Below, piece after piece: positions 1 to 9,877 of a stretch of 64,000 bases of DNA. The translations under genes were made by a program, and so were the position numbers. The notes beneath the pieces are model-generated. The model had not been told where the DNA came from and made no database searches. It saw nothing but the letters and a program-made list of their open reading frames with translations. This stretch comes from Candidatus Schneideria nysicola. GTDB taxonomy: Bacteria; Pseudomonadota; Gammaproteobacteria; Enterobacterales; Enterobacteriaceae. The stretch's first letter is position 1. The number at the start of each line of letters is the position of its first letter. The stretch covers positions 481,295-545,294 of the forward strand of contig NZ_CP074435.1 in assembly GCF_019923565.1 (NCBI RefSeq), read 5' to 3'.

Positions 1-108
1 ATTCAAAAAAATATTACAAATATATCATTTGATCGATCTGGATTTAAATATCATGGTAGAGTTAAGGTTTTAGCCGATTCTGCTAGAAAACATGGATTAT
101 TTTTTTAA
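1..108 (+). CDS. rplR: 50S ribosomal protein L18, 3' end only
   Basis: Only the last 35 codons are in the window; the gene begins upstream of base 1. The reading frame ends in [20 protein letters not shown] followed by a short tail and TAA at 106-108, which is the highly conserved C-terminus of L18, the protein that binds 5S rRNA and joins it to the 50S subunit. It is followed 17 bases later by rpsE, the standard spc-operon order. Identification rests on this short but distinctive end and on position. Partial because of the window edge, not a pseudogene. Confidence 0.95.
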   Translation: MQKNITNISFDRSGFKYHGRVKVLADSARKHGLFF

Positions 109-125
109 TAGAGGCATTTCAAACA

Positions 126-641
126 ATGGTACAACATTTTGAAAAAGGGGAATTAAGAGAAAAATTGGTATCTGTTAATCGTGTATCTAAGACGGTAAAA
201 GGAGGAAGGATTTTTAGTTTTACTGCACTTACGGTTGTTGGAAATGGTAATGGTTGTGTAGGTTTTGGCTATGGCAAAGCTAAAGAGGTACCAGCAGCGA
301 TACAAAAAGCAATGGAGAAAGCTCGTCGTAGTATGAAAAATATTGTACTAAAGCGTGGAACTATTCAACATACCATTGAAGGATTCTATACTGGTTCTAA
401 AGTTTTTATGAAACCAGCTTCTGAAGGTACGGGAATTATTGCTGGTGGTGCAATGCGTGCTATTTTAGAGGTAGCAGGGATACATAATGTTTTAGCCAAA
501 GCTTATGGTTCAACAAATCCGATAAATATAGTGCGGGCCACAATGAATGCTCTAGATAAAATAAGATATCCGGACTTAATTGCTTCTAAAAGAAATAAAT
601 CTATAAAAGAAATATTTGGATTAGAATCCTATGACAATTAA
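126..641 (+). CDS. rpsE: 30S ribosomal protein S5
   Basis: S5 sits near the decoding centre of the 30S subunit and contributes to translational accuracy and mRNA unwinding. The 171-residue product carries the N-terminal S5 domain ([34 protein letters not shown]) and the C-terminal domain ([29 protein letters not shown] begins that part; only key blocks are cited). It is about four residues longer than the E. coli protein, mostly at the C-terminus. The ATG at 126 is preceded by GAGG at 111-114. Its last 11 bases overlap the start of rpmD, so the two are translationally coupled. Standard spc-operon position. Confidence 0.98.
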   Translation: MVQHFEKGELREKLVSVNRVSKTVKGGRIFSFTALTVVGNGNGCVGFGYGKAKEVPAAIQKAMEKARRSMKNIVLKRGTIQHTIEGFYTGSKVFMKPASEGTGIIAGGAMRAILEVAGIHNVLAKAYGSTNPINIVRATMNALDKIRYPDLIASKRNKSIKEIFGLESYDN

Positions 642-816
642 AAATATTAAAATTACTCAAATACGTAGTACTATAGGTTGTTTACCAAAACATAAAGCGG
701 CAATACGAGCATTAGGTTTACGTCATATTGGACATACGGTGAAAAGATCTGATGTTGATTCAGTACGTGGAAATATTGATTTAGTTAATTATATGCTAAA
801 AGTGGAGAAAGAATAA
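631..816 (+). CDS. rpmD: 50S ribosomal protein L30
   Basis: L30 is a small 50S protein bound to 23S rRNA. The product is 61 residues, close to the usual 59 of gammaproteobacteria, and contains the family core [20 protein letters not shown] followed by RHIGHTV. The ATG at 631 lies inside the end of rpsE (11-base overlap in another frame), suggesting coupled translation. rplO begins one base after the stop codon. No truncation or frame problem is visible. Confidence 0.97.
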   Translation: MTIKNIKITQIRSTIGCLPKHKAAIRALGLRHIGHTVKRSDVDSVRGNIDLVNYMLKVEKE

Positions 817-817
817 T

Positions 818-1249
818 ATGTATTTAAATACTCTTACTTCATCTTTTGGATCCAAAAAAAAATCTAAACGTATTGGAAGAGGTATAGGTTCAGGATGGGG
901 TAAAACAGGAGGAAGAGGTCATAAAGGTCATAATGCTCGCTCTGGAGGTGGAGTACGTAGAGGATTTGAAGGAGGACAAATGCCCTTATATCGACGTTTA
1001 CCCAAATTTGGATTTAGATCACGTAAATCACTATTAAGTAAGGAAGTTCGTTTATCTGATCTTTCTCAATTAGAGAATATAAATTTAAGATCTTTAAAAT
1101 TAGCATCATTGATTAATAAAAATATCAAATTTGTTAAAATTATATTATCTGGTACTTTACACTCTCCTATACATATAAGTAAAGATCTACGTGTAAGTAA
1201 AGGTGCTCTTCAAATGATTAAAAACGTAGGTGGAAGTATTGAGGAATAA
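818..1249 (+). CDS. rplO: 50S ribosomal protein L15
   Basis: L15 is a late-assembly protein of the 50S subunit. The 143-residue product has the glycine- and arginine-rich N-terminal extension ([20 protein letters not shown]) that threads into 23S rRNA, followed by [20 protein letters not shown] and a globular C-terminal half. Length matches the family (about 144). It lies between rpmD (1-base gap) and secY (8-base gap) as in E. coli. The C-terminal half is more divergent than the N-terminal half, as is common in A+T-rich symbionts. Confidence 0.98.
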   Translation: MYLNTLTSSFGSKKKSKRIGRGIGSGWGKTGGRGHKGHNARSGGGVRRGFEGGQMPLYRRLPKFGFRSRKSLLSKEVRLSDLSQLENINLRSLKLASLINKNIKFVKIILSGTLHSPIHISKDLRVSKGALQMIKNVGGSIEE

Positions 1250-1257
1250 TTATTAAC

Positions 1258-2589
1258 ATGGAGAAGCGAAAGTTCGGATTAAATTTTCAAGATTCTATAT
1301 TGAAGGGGATGAGTGAATTAAAACCGAGAATTTTGTTTGTTATCATAGCCATTATAATATTTCGTATGGGTTCATTTATTCCAATTCCTGGCATTGATAC
1401 ATCAGTGCTTGATAAAGTAATTGAACAACAAAAGGGGACTATAATAGAGATATTTAATATTTTTTCTGGTGGTGCACTTAGTCGTGCATCAATTTTTACT
1501 TTAGGCATCATGCCTTATATATCTTCTTCTATTATTGTTCAATTACTTTCTGTTGTTCATCCCACATTATCCGAAATAAAAAAGGAAGGGGAGTTTGGAA
1601 GAAAAAAAATTAATCAGTATACTCGTTATGGAACCTTAATTTTGGGAACACTCCAATCTACAGGTATAGCTATTGGATTACCCCATATATCTGGTATGCA
1701 ACATTTAGTACTTCATCCTTGTTTTTCGTTTTATTGTGTTGCTGTAATTAGCTTAGTATGTGGAACCATGTTTTTAATGTGGTTAGGGGAACAAATTACT
1801 GAAAAAGGGATAAGTAACGGTATTTCGCTTATTATTTTTATTGGAATTATTGCGGGGTTACCTACGGCTATTATTCATACGATAGAACAAGCTCGACAAG
1901 GTGACATTCATTTTGTTATCTTATTATTAATTATGATTGTATTATTTGCCGTAACGTTTTTTGTGGTATTTGTTGAAAAGGGTCAAAGACGTATTACGAT
2001 ACATTATGCTAGACGTTATCATGGACGTCGTATGCACACGTCTTTACATAATTCACATTTACCTCTTAAAGTAAATATGTCTGGTGCCATTCCAGCAATT
2101 TTTGCTTCAAGTATTATTTTACTTCCTGCAACCTTATCTTCTTGGTTTGGTGGCGGAATAGGTTGGAATTGGTTAAAACAGTGTTCACTATATCTACAAC
2201 CAGGTAAATTATGTTATATTATAATATATGGTATAGCGATTATATTTTTTTGCTTTTTCTACACTTCATTAGTTTTTAATCCTAGAGAAACGGCAGAAAA
2301 TTTGAAAAAATCGGGTGCTTTTTTACCTGGTATGCGTCCAGGGGAGCAAACAGCAAAATATATTGAAAAAATTATGGTACGCTTAACATTAGTAGGTGCA
2401 ATTTATATAACCTTTATTTGCTTATTTCCAGAATTTATGCGTGATGTCGTAAGTGTACCATTTTATTTCGGTGGCACATCATTATTAATTGTCGTTGTTG
2501 TAATTATAGATTTTATAGCTCAAATACAAACTCTAATTATGTCGAATCAATATGATTCTATCTTAAAGAAAGCTAAATTAAGAAGTTAA
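1258..2589 (+). CDS. secY: Protein translocase subunit SecY
   Basis: SecY is the inner-membrane channel of the SecYEG translocon and moves unfolded preproteins across, or into, the membrane with SecA. The 443-residue product shows ten hydrophobic segments and the family signatures [13 protein letters not shown] near residue 35, [20 protein letters not shown] near residue 70 and [20 protein letters not shown] in the C-terminal cytoplasmic loop. The length equals that of E. coli, although the final tail differs (ends KKAKLRS). Its partner secE is also in this window at 21284-21673. It is the second-last gene of the spc operon, before rpmJ. Confidence 0.99.
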   Translation: MEKRKFGLNFQDSILKGMSELKPRILFVIIAIIIFRMGSFIPIPGIDTSVLDKVIEQQKGTIIEIFNIFSGGALSRASIFTLGIMPYISSSIIVQLLSVVHPTLSEIKKEGEFGRKKINQYTRYGTLILGTLQSTGIAIGLPHISGMQHLVLHPCFSFYCVAVISLVCGTMFLMWLGEQITEKGISNGISLIIFIGIIAGLPTAIIHTIEQARQGDIHFVILLLIMIVLFAVTFFVVFVEKGQRRITIHYARRYHGRRMHTSLHNSHLPLKVNMSGAIPAIFASSIILLPATLSSWFGGGIGWNWLKQCSLYLQPGKLCYIIIYGIAIIFFCFFYTSLVFNPRETAENLKKSGAFLPGMRPGEQTAKYIEKIMVRLTLVGAIYITFICLFPEFMRDVVSVPFYFGGTSLLIVVVVIIDFIAQIQTLIMSNQYDSILKKAKLRS

Positions 2590-2613
2590 AAAATTATATT
2601 AATGGATAACTTT

Positions 2614-2727
2614 ATGAAAGTCCGTGCTTCTGTAAAAAAATTTTGTCGTGATTGTAAAATTATTAAACGTAAGGGAGTGATTCGGGTAATTTGTAAAATA
2701 CCGAAACATAAACAACGACAGGGTTAA
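2614..2727 (+). CDS. rpmJ: 50S ribosomal protein L36
   Basis: This 37-residue product begins [20 protein letters not shown] and ends PKHKQRQG, the typical zinc-ribbon L36. The metal ligands C11, C14, C27 and H32 are all present (C-x2-C then C-x4-H). It is one residue shorter than the E. coli form, with a single-residue deletion before PKHKQRQG. An in-frame ATG also occurs at 2602, but the conserved N-terminus points to 2614; neither has a clear ribosome-binding site, so translation may depend on secY, which ends 24 bases upstream. It is the last gene of the spc operon. Confidence 0.96.
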   Translation: MKVRASVKKFCRDCKIIKRKGVIRVICKIPKHKQRQG

Positions 2728-2833
2728 AGTAATATATCTTGCAGATTATTTTTAACTATTATAAAATGCCTACCGTATAAATAAATAATTTTGAACATAA
2801 CACCAAAAAATGAAATGTAGGAAGGAGTGAATA
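2728..2833 (+). promoter_or_regulatory. Leader region of the alpha operon (rpmJ-rpsM spacer)
   Basis: This 106-base spacer separates the spc from the alpha operon. A strong Shine-Dalgarno run (GGAAGGAGTG, 2820-2829) precedes the TTG start of rpsM. A weak sigma70-like pair, TTGCAG at 2739-2744 and TATAAA at 2760-2765, has a short 15-base spacer and is only suggestive. In E. coli the equivalent leader folds into the pseudoknot bound by S4 for autogenous control; I could not establish that fold here by eye. Confidence 0.35.
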
Positions 2834-3190
2834 TTGGCTCGTATAGCTGGCATTAATATTCCAGATAAGAAAAGAGTAGTGATTGCTTTGACTTTGATAT
2901 ATGGTATCGGTAAATCTCGATCACGTAATATTTGTCAATCTAATAATATTCCACTAAATGTGAAAATTAGTGATTTATCGGACAATCAATTAGATATATT
3001 GCGTAATGCCGTTTCTAAATTTATTATTGAAGGTGAACTTCGTCGTAAGGTTACCATGGAAATTAAAAGATTAATGGATATTGGTACATATAGAGGTTTA
3101 CGTCATCGCCGAGGTCTACCCGTACGGGGTCAAAGAACTAAAACGAATGCTCGAACCCGTAAAGGTCCACGGAATCCAATAAAAAAATAA
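2834..3190 (+). CDS. rpsM: 30S ribosomal protein S13
   Basis: S13 lies in the head of the 30S subunit, where it contacts tRNA and forms bridges to the 50S. The 118-residue product starts [18 protein letters not shown] after the initiator and contains the C-terminal tRNA-contact region [20 protein letters not shown]. The start is TTG at 2834, chosen because the next residue is the conserved A of ARIAG and because GGAAGGAG lies five to eight bases upstream; no in-frame ATG gives the conserved N-terminus. It is the first gene of the alpha operon, followed 12 bases later by rpsK. Confidence 0.97.
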   Translation: MARIAGINIPDKKRVVIALTLIYGIGKSRSRNICQSNNIPLNVKISDLSDNQLDILRNAVSKFIIEGELRRKVTMEIKRLMDIGTYRGLRHRRGLPVRGQRTKTNARTRKGPRNPIKK

Positions 3191-3202
3191 GGAAATATCA
3201 TT

Positions 3203-3595
3203 ATGATTGCTAAGGTACTTGTTCGTCCACGTAAACGTATACGTAAACAAGTGACAGATGGGATAGCGCATATTCATGCCTCTTTTAATAATACGGTCAT
3301 TACTATTACAGATAGACAGGGAAATGCTTTAGGATGGGCAACATCTGGTGGATCGGGATTTCGTGGTTCTCGTAAATCTACTCCTTTCGCAGCACAAGTA
3401 GCCGTTGAGCGTTGTGCAGAAATAGTAAAGGATTATGGTGTAAAAAGCTTAGAAGTAATAGTTAAAGGACCTGGACCAGGTCGTGAATCTGCTATTCGTG
3501 CTTTAAATGCTGTTGGGTTTCGTATTACAAATATTAGTGATGCAACTCCTATTCCTCATAATGGATGTCGACCTCCTAAAAGACGTCGAGTGTAA
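3203..3595 (+). CDS. rpsK: 30S ribosomal protein S11
   Basis: S11 forms part of the 30S platform that supports the mRNA exit site. The 130-residue product has the signature [20 protein letters not shown], followed by [20 protein letters not shown], and ends [15 protein letters not shown], the usual basic C-terminus. The length is as in E. coli (129). ATG at 3203 follows AAGGAAATATC. Alpha-operon position between rpsM and rpsD. Confidence 0.98.
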   Translation: MIAKVLVRPRKRIRKQVTDGIAHIHASFNNTVITITDRQGNALGWATSGGSGFRGSRKSTPFAAQVAVERCAEIVKDYGVKSLEVIVKGPGPGRESAIRALNAVGFRITNISDATPIPHNGCRPPKRRRV

Positions 3596-3622
3596 TAGTT
3601 AATTTGACTTGGAATATGAATA

Positions 3623-4246
3623 ATGGCCAAATATTTAGCTGCTAAACTTAAACTTAGTCGCCGTGAGGGTGTAGATCTTTTATTAAAATCTGGAATTCGT
3701 GCAATTGATACCAAATGTAAATTTGAGAAACTACCCGGTCAGCATGGCGCCCATAAAAATCGTTTATCTGATTACGGTATTCAACTTCGTGAAAAACAAA
3801 AAATACGTCGTACTTATGGTATATTAGAGCGTCAATTTCGTAATTATTATAAAAAAGCATCACGTATTAAAGGCAATACAGGAGAAAATTTATTAAAAAT
3901 ATTAGAAAGTCGTTTAGATAATGTTGTTTATCGTATGGGTTTTGGTATAACACGTGCGGAATCACGTCAATTAGTTAATCATAATGCAATTATGGTAAAT
4001 GGAAAATCAGTGAATATTGCTTCTTATCAGGTTTATCCGAATGATATCATTAGTGTGAGAGAGAAATCAAAAAATCAAAATCGTATTCTTACTGCTTTAG
4101 AAGTCGCTACTGAGCAGCGTGAAAAATTACCTTGGATTGAAGTTGATAAAAAAAAGATGGAAGGAATATTTAAACGATTACCAAATCGTACAGATTTATC
4201 TGCGGACTTTAATGAACATCTAGTCGTTGAACTTTATTCAAAATAA
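3623..4246 (+). CDS. rpsD: 30S ribosomal protein S4
   Basis: S4 is a primary 16S rRNA-binding protein that nucleates 30S assembly; in E. coli it also represses the alpha operon. The product has 207 residues (E. coli 206) with the S4 RNA-binding fold in the middle ([20 protein letters not shown], then [12 protein letters not shown]) and a conserved [17 protein letters not shown] block near residue 35. The normal N-terminal cysteine cluster of zinc-binding S4 forms is absent, as in E. coli. It precedes rpoA by 29 bases. Confidence 0.98.
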   Translation: MAKYLAAKLKLSRREGVDLLLKSGIRAIDTKCKFEKLPGQHGAHKNRLSDYGIQLREKQKIRRTYGILERQFRNYYKKASRIKGNTGENLLKILESRLDNVVYRMGFGITRAESRQLVNHNAIMVNGKSVNIASYQVYPNDIISVREKSKNQNRILTALEVATEQREKLPWIEVDKKKMEGIFKRLPNRTDLSADFNEHLVVELYSK

Positions 4247-4275
4247 AAGAAAGTTCTAAAAGATGGAGAAAGGGG

Positions 4276-5265
4276 ATGCAAGGTTCGATAAAATTTCTCA
4301 AACCAAAAATAGTAGATATTCAACAGATAGGCATAACACAAGCGAAAGTAACGCTAGAACCTTTAGAGAGGGGATTTGGTCATACTCTTGGAAATGCATT
4401 ACGTCGCATTTTACTTTCTTCTATGCCAGGTTTTGCGGTAACAGAAGTGGAAATAGAGGGTATATTACATGAATACAGTACAAAATCAGGAGTAAAAGAA
4501 GATATTGTAGAGATTTTATTAAATTTAAAAGAACTAGCAGTGAAAGTTCATGGAAAAGATGATATTGTATTAACCTTAAAAAAAGAAGGAATTGGTCCTG
4601 TTACAGCATCTGATATTAAACATGATAATGATGTTGAAATTATTAATCCGGATCATTTAATTTGTCATTTAACAAGCGAAAATGCTATTATTAATATGAA
4701 ACTTCGTATACAACGTGGATGTGGTTATGTTCCCGCCTCTTCTAGAATACATGTAGAAAATGATGAAAGAAAAATTGGTTGTCTTTTAGTTGATGCATGT
4801 TATAGTCCAATAGAACGTATTGCCTATAATGTTGAAGCAGCACGTGTTGAACAACGTACCGATTTAGATAAATTAGTAATAGATATAGAAACCAATGGTA
4901 CTCTTTATCCTGAAGAGGCAATACGCCGTGCAGCAACGATTTTATCTGAACAGCTAGAAGCTTTTGTAGACTTACGTGATATTCGACAAACTGAAGTTAA
5001 TAAAGAAGAAAAACCTGCTTTTGATCCTATTTTATTACGTCCAGTTGATGATTTAGAATTAACGGTACGTTCTGCTAATTGTTTAAAAACAGAGTCGATT
5101 AAATATATCGGTGATTTAGTACAACGCACAGAAGTTGAATTATTAAAAACACCCAATCTTGGTAAAAAATCTCTTACCGAAATTAAAGATGTATTAGCGG
5201 CTCATGGTTTGTCTCTTGGAACAAAATTGGAAAATTGGCCTCCGATAGATTTTATATCGGATTAA
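4276..5265 (+). CDS. rpoA: DNA-directed RNA polymerase subunit alpha
   Basis: Alpha dimerises to start assembly of RNA polymerase and contacts UP elements and activators. The 329-residue product has the full E. coli length. The N-terminal domain contains [20 protein letters not shown]. The C-terminal domain contains [16 protein letters not shown], which retains the arginine equivalent to R265 used for DNA binding, and [16 protein letters not shown]. The ATG at 4276 follows GGAGAAAGGGG at 4265-4275. Retention of an intact C-terminal domain is notable in a genome that seems poor in regulators. Beta and beta' are encoded at 9994-18325. Confidence 0.99.
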   Translation: MQGSIKFLKPKIVDIQQIGITQAKVTLEPLERGFGHTLGNALRRILLSSMPGFAVTEVEIEGILHEYSTKSGVKEDIVEILLNLKELAVKVHGKDDIVLTLKKEGIGPVTASDIKHDNDVEIINPDHLICHLTSENAIINMKLRIQRGCGYVPASSRIHVENDERKIGCLLVDACYSPIERIAYNVEAARVEQRTDLDKLVIDIETNGTLYPEEAIRRAATILSEQLEAFVDLRDIRQTEVNKEEKPAFDPILLRPVDDLELTVRSANCLKTESIKYIGDLVQRTEVELLKTPNLGKKSLTEIKDVLAAHGLSLGTKLENWPPIDFISD

Positions 5266-5296
5266 TATTCATAATTTTTAAAATAGAAGGAAAGTT

Positions 5297-5713
5297 GTGC
5301 GTCATCGTAAAAATACTTGTCGTTTGAATCGTAAGAGTAGTCACAATCGTGCTATGTTTAGAAATATGATGTGTTCGTTAGTAAGATATGAAATAATTAA
5401 GACAACTTTGCCAAAGGCGAAAGTGCTTCGTAGACTGATTGAACCATTAATTACTCTAGCAAAAAATAATAATAGCGTTGCAGGTCGTCGTCTGATATTT
5501 TCCAAGCTCCGTAATAACGAGATAGTTACCAAAATCATGACAATAGGACAACGTTTTTTATTGAGACCAGGAGGTTATACACGTATTCTTAAATGTGGTT
5601 TTAGATTGGGTGATAGAGCTCCAATGGCTTATATAGAATTACTAGATAGAAATCAATATCTCGAATCAGAAAAAAAGCCTTCTTTAAAAAATAAAGATAG
5701 AGTAAGTAAATAA
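5297..5713 (+). CDS. rplQ: 50S ribosomal protein L17
   Basis: L17 is a 50S protein near the polypeptide exit. The 138-residue product shows the family core [37 protein letters not shown] and [20 protein letters not shown]. It is about ten residues longer than the E. coli protein, with a basic tail. The start is GTG at 5297, nine bases after AGAAGG, giving the conserved N-terminus (M)RHRKN. Its last 30 bases overlap the 3' end of the convergent gene gloB. It ends the alpha operon, as in E. coli. Confidence 0.98.
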   Translation: MRHRKNTCRLNRKSSHNRAMFRNMMCSLVRYEIIKTTLPKAKVLRRLIEPLITLAKNNNSVAGRRLIFSKLRNNEIVTKIMTIGQRFLLRPGGYTRILKCGFRLGDRAPMAYIELLDRNQYLESEKKPSLKNKDRVSK

Positions 5714-6481
5714 AAAAATTACGAAAGTGTCTTTCATTTTTCTTAAATGAGTAAAAATGTGAATAGGTTGAATAATGTTGGTATAATTTATTCCTATTTT
5801 TTTATATATTTCTATATCATTGCATCTTAAAAATACATTAATCTTTCTTTCCAAGAATAATTTTGTTGTAGGCAAAATTTTACTATGATTTAATATTTTT
5901 TTAACTTTTTTCTCAAAAGATAACAGGATATTATCTTCTGGAAGAAGAGTACGTGCAAATTTAAGATTCTGTAATGTGTATTCATGTGAACTACATATTA
6001 AAGTATCTAATGGAAGACTATTAATTTTTATAATGGAGTTATACATTGTTTGAGGTGTACCTTCTAATATTTTACCACAACCCGCCGTAAATAAGGTGTC
6101 TCCACAAAATAACCATTTTTCTTTATCACAAAAGAATCCAATATGTCCTAACGTATGTCCGGGTAAATGCATAACTTTAAAAGAGTGGTCCATTATTCTT
6201 ATAATATTTCCATCTTGTACTATTCTAGTCGCTCCTGTATGCCTCGTTTCATAAGATCCATAAACGGGTATATCAGGAAATGCTTTTTTAAGTCTATCTA
6301 TCCCTCCTACATGATCAGTATGGTAATGAGTCAATAAAATCCCAATAAGAGTAAGATGTAATTTATCTAAAATATAGAATACCGGAGAAGCATCACCTGG
6401 ATCAATTACTAAACCTTTCCCTTTATTATATAATATCCAGATATAATTATCTTTTAAAGCCGGAATTTTTACAATGTTCAT
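5684..6481 (-). CDS. gloB: Hydroxyacylglutathione hydrolase (glyoxalase II)
   Basis: GloB hydrolyses S-D-lactoylglutathione to D-lactate and glutathione, the second step of methylglyoxal detoxification. The 265-residue product is a metallo-beta-lactamase-fold protein: the metal motif THYHTDH (residues 51-57 region) keeps the THxHxDH pattern, and the later ligands appear in [25 protein letters not shown] and SSHEYTLQN. Family members end near LRKMKDTF; here the frame continues for about 12 hydrophobic residues and into rplQ, as if the ancestral stop was lost. Its ATG shares one base with the stop of rnhA (TAATG). In E. coli gloB and rnhA are also neighbours, with yafS between them; yafS is absent here. 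Confidence 0.96.
   Translation of the reverse strand: MNIVKIPALKDNYIWILYNKGKGLVIDPGDASPVFYILDKLHLTLIGILLTHYHTDHVGGIDRLKKAFPDIPVYGSYETRHTGATRIVQDGNIIRIMDHSFKVMHLPGHTLGHIGFFCDKEKWLFCGDTLFTAGCGKILEGTPQTMYNSIIKINSLPLDTLICSSHEYTLQNLKFARTLLPEDNILLSFEKKVKKILNHSKILPTTKLFLERKINVFLRCNDIEIYKKIGINYTNIIQPIHIFTHLRKMKDTFVIFLFTYSIFIF
5723..5740. terminator. Possible bidirectional terminator hairpin between rplQ and gloB
   Basis: GAAAG (5723-5727) pairs with CTTTC (5731-5735) across the loop TGT, followed on the plus strand by ATTTTT. Read on the minus strand the same stem is followed by a seven-T tract. It lies just after the rplQ stop and inside the 3' coding end of gloB. The stem is only five base pairs, so it is a weak candidate. 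Confidence 0.4.
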
Positions 6482-6957
6482 TATAAAACACTCTTCTGAT
6501 ATTCCATATCTTCTAAATATGGCTGATGAATTGTAGCCATACGAGCAAGTTTATCACAACGTTCATTTTCAATATGACCAGTATGACTTTTTATCCATCT
6601 CCAGTATAGCACGTGGGGTAAAGAAGCTTGATCTAATCGGTACCATAAATCGGCATTTTTTACTATATTGCTATTTTTTTTCTTCCAATGATGCTTTTTC
6701 CAAATTTGTATCCATTGAGTAATACCTAAATGTACATATTGACTGTCTGTAGTAATAATAACATTACAAGGTTTTTTTAAATTTTCTAATGCAATAATAG
6801 TAGCCATTAATTCCATACGATTATTAGTAGTTAATCGATAACCTGCACTAATTTCTTTTTCATATTTATTATATCGTAATATAATCCCATATCCTCCTGG
6901 ACCAGGATTATTAGAACATGAACCATCTGTAAAAATTTCTATTTGTTTATGGCACAT
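6481..6957 (-). CDS. rnhA: Ribonuclease HI
   Basis: RNase HI cuts the RNA strand of RNA-DNA hybrids, removing R-loops and primers. The 158-residue product has all catalytic residues: D11 (IFTDGSC), E49 (NNRMELMA), D71 (TTDSQYV) and D135 (NERCDKLAR), with the histidine of SHTGHIENE. The length fits the family (155). It diverges from dnaQ, as in E. coli, and its stop codon overlaps the gloB start by one base. The second enzyme, RNase HII (rnhB), which normally lies between lpxB and dnaE, is missing from that block in this window, so RnhA may be the only RNase H. Confidence 0.98.
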   Translation of the reverse strand: MCHKQIEIFTDGSCSNNPGPGGYGIILRYNKYEKEISAGYRLTTNNRMELMATIIALENLKKPCNVIITTDSQYVHLGITQWIQIWKKHHWKKKNSNIVKNADLWYRLDQASLPHVLYWRWIKSHTGHIENERCDKLARMATIHQPYLEDMEYQKSVL

Positions 6958-7007
6958 TTTAATATAAAATATGAATGAAATTTCATAACTCTCTTTCTTT
7001 GCAATAT

Positions 7008-7745
7008 ATGAAAAATAATACTACAAGACAAGTTGTTTTAGATACTGAAACTACTGGTATAAATAAATTAGGTCTTCCCTATGAAGGTCATAGAATTATT
7101 GAGATAGGTGCAGTGGAGATAGTGAATCGTGGATTAACCGGTCAATTTTTTCATACTTATCTAAAACCCGATAGACCGATTGATCCTGAAGCTTTTAATA
7201 TACATGGTATTAGCGATAATTTTTTATCAAATAAACCGCATTTTTCTCAAATCGCGGATAATTTTTTTTCTTTCATATATGGAAGTGAACTAATTGTTCA
7301 CAATGCCTCTTTTGATATTGGTTTCATAGATCAAGAGTTTTTTTTACTCAAAAGAAATATTGCAAAAGTTAATACTTTTTGTAAAGTAATAGATAGTTTA
7401 AAATTAGCACGTAAAATTTTTCCAGGAAAAAGAAATAATTTAGATGCATTATGTGATCGTTATTTAATTGATAATAAAAAGCGCTCTTTGCATGGAGCGC
7501 TAATTGATGCTAAAATTTTAGCTAATGTTTTTTTACATATGACTGGCGGGCAAACTTCTCTGAATTTTATCTTAAACGAGAAGGAAGCCCAATCTTTACA
7601 AAAAAGGAAAAAGATACGACGTCAAGAAAAAACGGCATTAAAAATTATCTATGCATCTGTAGATGAAGAAACAATGCATAAACGGTATCTGGATATGATC
7701 CAATATAACAATAAAGTATGTATATGGAAAAGAAGACAGCAATAG
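7008..7745 (+). CDS. dnaQ: DNA polymerase III epsilon subunit (proofreading 3'-5' exonuclease)
   Basis: Epsilon proofreads for the polymerase III core and binds alpha (dnaE at 43133-46426). With the ATG at 7008 the product is 245 residues and the catalytic residues fall at the E. coli positions D12 and E14 (LDTETTG), H162 and D167 (LHGALIDAK). An in-frame ATG at 6975 would add 11 residues without homology, so 7008 is preferred. The region after about residue 185, which in E. coli links to alpha, is retained and ends in a basic stretch (CIWKRRQQ). It diverges from rnhA and converges on the porin gene. Confidence 0.97.
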   Translation: MKNNTTRQVVLDTETTGINKLGLPYEGHRIIEIGAVEIVNRGLTGQFFHTYLKPDRPIDPEAFNIHGISDNFLSNKPHFSQIADNFFSFIYGSELIVHNASFDIGFIDQEFFLLKRNIAKVNTFCKVIDSLKLARKIFPGKRNNLDALCDRYLIDNKKRSLHGALIDAKILANVFLHMTGGQTSLNFILNEKEAQSLQKRKKIRRQEKTALKIIYASVDEETMHKRYLDMIQYNNKVCIWKRRQQ

Positions 7746-7757
7746 AAAACCAATTAC

Positions 7758-8885
7758 TTAAAAAGTATAAGTGAATCCTAAGGCGAAAATGTTATTCTTA
7801 TCGGGAAGATAAGCTGACTCAGCAATTCGCGCACTATACTTATTACGATCCATTAATCCAATACGATAGTCTACAAATGCAGATATATTTTTATTAAGTG
7901 TATAATGGGTACCTATGACTATACATTTTACTAGTTTATGATGTCTATGTAGACCATTATGAATAATAGATTGTAGATATCCTATAGATGGACGAAACCC
8001 TTCCATTTGATACTGTAATACACATTCAATATTACTTGCTTTTTCACGATTATTAAAGGAAAAAATATCCTCTTCCTGACATAACCCACCCAGTGGGATC
8101 ATACCATTATTTTGACTATAAATAGCCGCAAAATATAAATCATGGTAATCATATTTCACTCCTAATGAATAAGCTTTAGCATAACCTATTCGATCACGAT
8201 GCACAGTATTAAATTTTGGTTGAATTCTTTGTTTATTTTGCGTAAATGCAGCGGAAAGAGTAACTCCCTCTTTGACTTCATAAGAAGTCGAGAATCCATA
8301 TTCATTCCCATTATATCTTTTAATCGTATTCGTATTATATATATTTTCTCCTGATTCTTTACCTTGAAATTGTAAAGCGAAATTTAAACCTTTGACTAAT
8401 CCAAAAAAATCGATATTTCGATAGGTGAAAACATGAGTATTAGTAGTACGACCAAGGTAATAATCCGTTAAAAAGCTTTTACCACCCAAAGCAGGCATGA
8501 CATCAGTAAATATCCCTACATCATCTAAGACTCCTCGATTATGACCATAATCAATACGTCCATAATGACCAAATTTTAATCCAGCGAAACTTAATAAGGT
8601 CACATCTTTTTGATTTTGAAATTTTCCTTCATATAGGACTGGAGTTTCAACTGCCCAAGAAGCAAAACTAGAAATTTGATTCGTCAAAATAGTTTCACAT
8701 TGTATACCACGAATAAATCCAGAATGAGATCCATTCTGTTTTATGTTTTTAGATAAATAATGAATTCCATTGAATTTTCCATATAGATTGAAACTCTTCC
8801 TTTCGGAAGAATATCCTTCCGCGGCACCCGCACTCATAAATAATAGAGTGAGAAAGAATGTAGATAGATATCTACTCATTTTCAT
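7758..8885 (-). CDS. ompF: General outer-membrane porin (OmpF/OmpC family)
   Basis: A trimeric 16-strand beta-barrel porin for passive uptake of small hydrophilic solutes. The start is set at the ATG at 8885, nine bases after AAGGAGGA; this gives a signal peptide MKMSRYLSTFFLTLLFMSAG, cleaved near GAA-EGYSS. The mature protein has SFNLYGKFNGIHYLS at its start, FAGLKFGHYGRIDYGHNRGV, YRNIDFFGLVKGLNFALQFQ, and the terminal FALGFTYTF with the C-terminal phenylalanine used for BamA recognition. The constriction-loop motif PEFGG of enterobacterial porins reads PALGG here, losing an acidic residue. The paralogue (OmpF or OmpC) cannot be decided, so the symbol is a family label. It probably supplies the outer-membrane pores that the lpx and bamA genes of this window imply. 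Confidence 0.9.
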   Translation of the reverse strand: MKMSRYLSTFFLTLLFMSAGAAEGYSSERKSFNLYGKFNGIHYLSKNIKQNGSHSGFIRGIQCETILTNQISSFASWAVETPVLYEGKFQNQKDVTLLSFAGLKFGHYGRIDYGHNRGVLDDVGIFTDVMPALGGKSFLTDYYLGRTTNTHVFTYRNIDFFGLVKGLNFALQFQGKESGENIYNTNTIKRYNGNEYGFSTSYEVKEGVTLSAAFTQNKQRIQPKFNTVHRDRIGYAKAYSLGVKYDYHDLYFAAIYSQNNGMIPLGGLCQEEDIFSFNNREKASNIECVLQYQMEGFRPSIGYLQSIIHNGLHRHHKLVKCIVIGTHYTLNKNISAFVDYRIGLMDRNKYSARIAESAYLPDKNNIFALGFTYTF

Positions 8886-9032
8886 CTTTATTATCCTCCT
8901 TAAGTCAAAAACATCACTAAATACAACCAAGCACTCTATTCTAATAGAACAAATATATCAATAACAAACTAACAGAATTAAAATTCTTCCTGTTAAATTT
9001 TTAATTATCTCTTCCAATTTAATCAAATTTTA

Positions 9033-9038
9033 TATAAT
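9033..9038 (+). promoter_or_regulatory. Possible -10 element of the fabI promoter
   Basis: TATAAT at 9033-9038 lies 43 bases upstream of the fabI ATG, in the 196-base spacer between the divergent porin and fabI genes. No convincing -35 hexamer sits 16-18 bases upstream (TCTTCC is the nearest). The spacer must hold promoters for both genes, but only this element stands out. Confidence 0.35.
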
Positions 9039-9081
9039 TTAATTCCTATCTATTCTATTAGCTAATAAGGATAAAATATTT

Positions 9082-9867
9082 ATGGGATTTCTATCTGGAA
9101 AAAGAATTGTCATTACTGGCATAGCTAGCAATCATTCAATTGCATATGGTATTGCTAAAGTAATGTATCGAGAAGGTGCTTCTCTAGCTTTTAGTTATCA
9201 AAATAATAGACTAAAAGAAAGAATAGAAAAATTATCTACCGAATTTGAATCTAATATTGTCTTACCATGTGATGTATCCGATGATAAGAGTATTGAAACA
9301 TTTTTTGTGAAATTATCTGCTACTTGGGAGAATTTCGATGGGTTCATACATGCAATAGCCTATTCTCCTCCATCTCAGTTACAAGGTGATTTTATAGACG
9401 TTGTCAATAGACAGGATTACGCTATGACACATGATATTAGTGCTTATTCTTTCGTTGCTATGGCAAAAATAAGCAGAAACATGTTAGTGGAAAATGCTTC
9501 TTTAGTAACTTTAACTTACTTAGGATCCGAACGCGCTATTCCATATTATAATGTTATGGGAACTGCAAAAGCCGCTTTAGAAGCAAATACTCGATATCTT
9601 GCTTACTCTATGGGGAGAAAAGGCATTCGTGTTAATGCGATATCTGCAGGACCTATTCGTACTGTAGCCGCATCTGGAATAAAAAATTTTAAAAAAATGT
9701 TATCTTATTATAAAGAGAGTACACCCCTCAGACGTTCAATCTCCCTAGAAGAGATAGGTAATGTAGCGGCATTTCTTTGTTCCGATCTTTCTTCTGGAAT
9801 TACCGGAGAAATTATTCATGTAGATGGGGGATTTAATATCACTGCTATTAATATTGAAGGGGAGTAA
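9082..9867 (+). CDS. fabI: Enoyl-[acyl-carrier-protein] reductase (NADH)
   Basis: FabI carries out the last reduction of each fatty acid elongation cycle. The 261-residue short-chain dehydrogenase-type product begins [20 protein letters not shown], with the cofactor site, and keeps the catalytic tyrosine and lysine in [20 protein letters not shown]. It ends [14 protein letters not shown] near the C-terminus. The loop that binds triclosan-class inhibitors reads HAIAYSPP where E. coli has HSIGFAPG; the residue equivalent to G93 is alanine. fabA, fabB, fabZ and accA are elsewhere in the window, so both saturated and unsaturated synthesis are supported. It stands alone, diverging from the porin gene. 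Confidence 0.98.
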   Translation: MGFLSGKRIVITGIASNHSIAYGIAKVMYREGASLAFSYQNNRLKERIEKLSTEFESNIVLPCDVSDDKSIETFFVKLSATWENFDGFIHAIAYSPPSQLQGDFIDVVNRQDYAMTHDISAYSFVAMAKISRNMLVENASLVTLTYLGSERAIPYYNVMGTAKAALEANTRYLAYSMGRKGIRVNAISAGPIRTVAASGIKNFKKMLSYYKESTPLRRSISLEEIGNVAAFLCSDLSSGITGEIIHVDGGFNITAINIEGE

Positions 9868-9877
9868 GAAAGAGTAG

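Noticed and set aside
4263..4472. Open frame starting at ATG 4263 just upstream of rpoA
   Set aside because: It overlaps rpoA in another frame, has no family resemblance, and the rpoA start at 4276 with its own ribosome-binding site explains the region.
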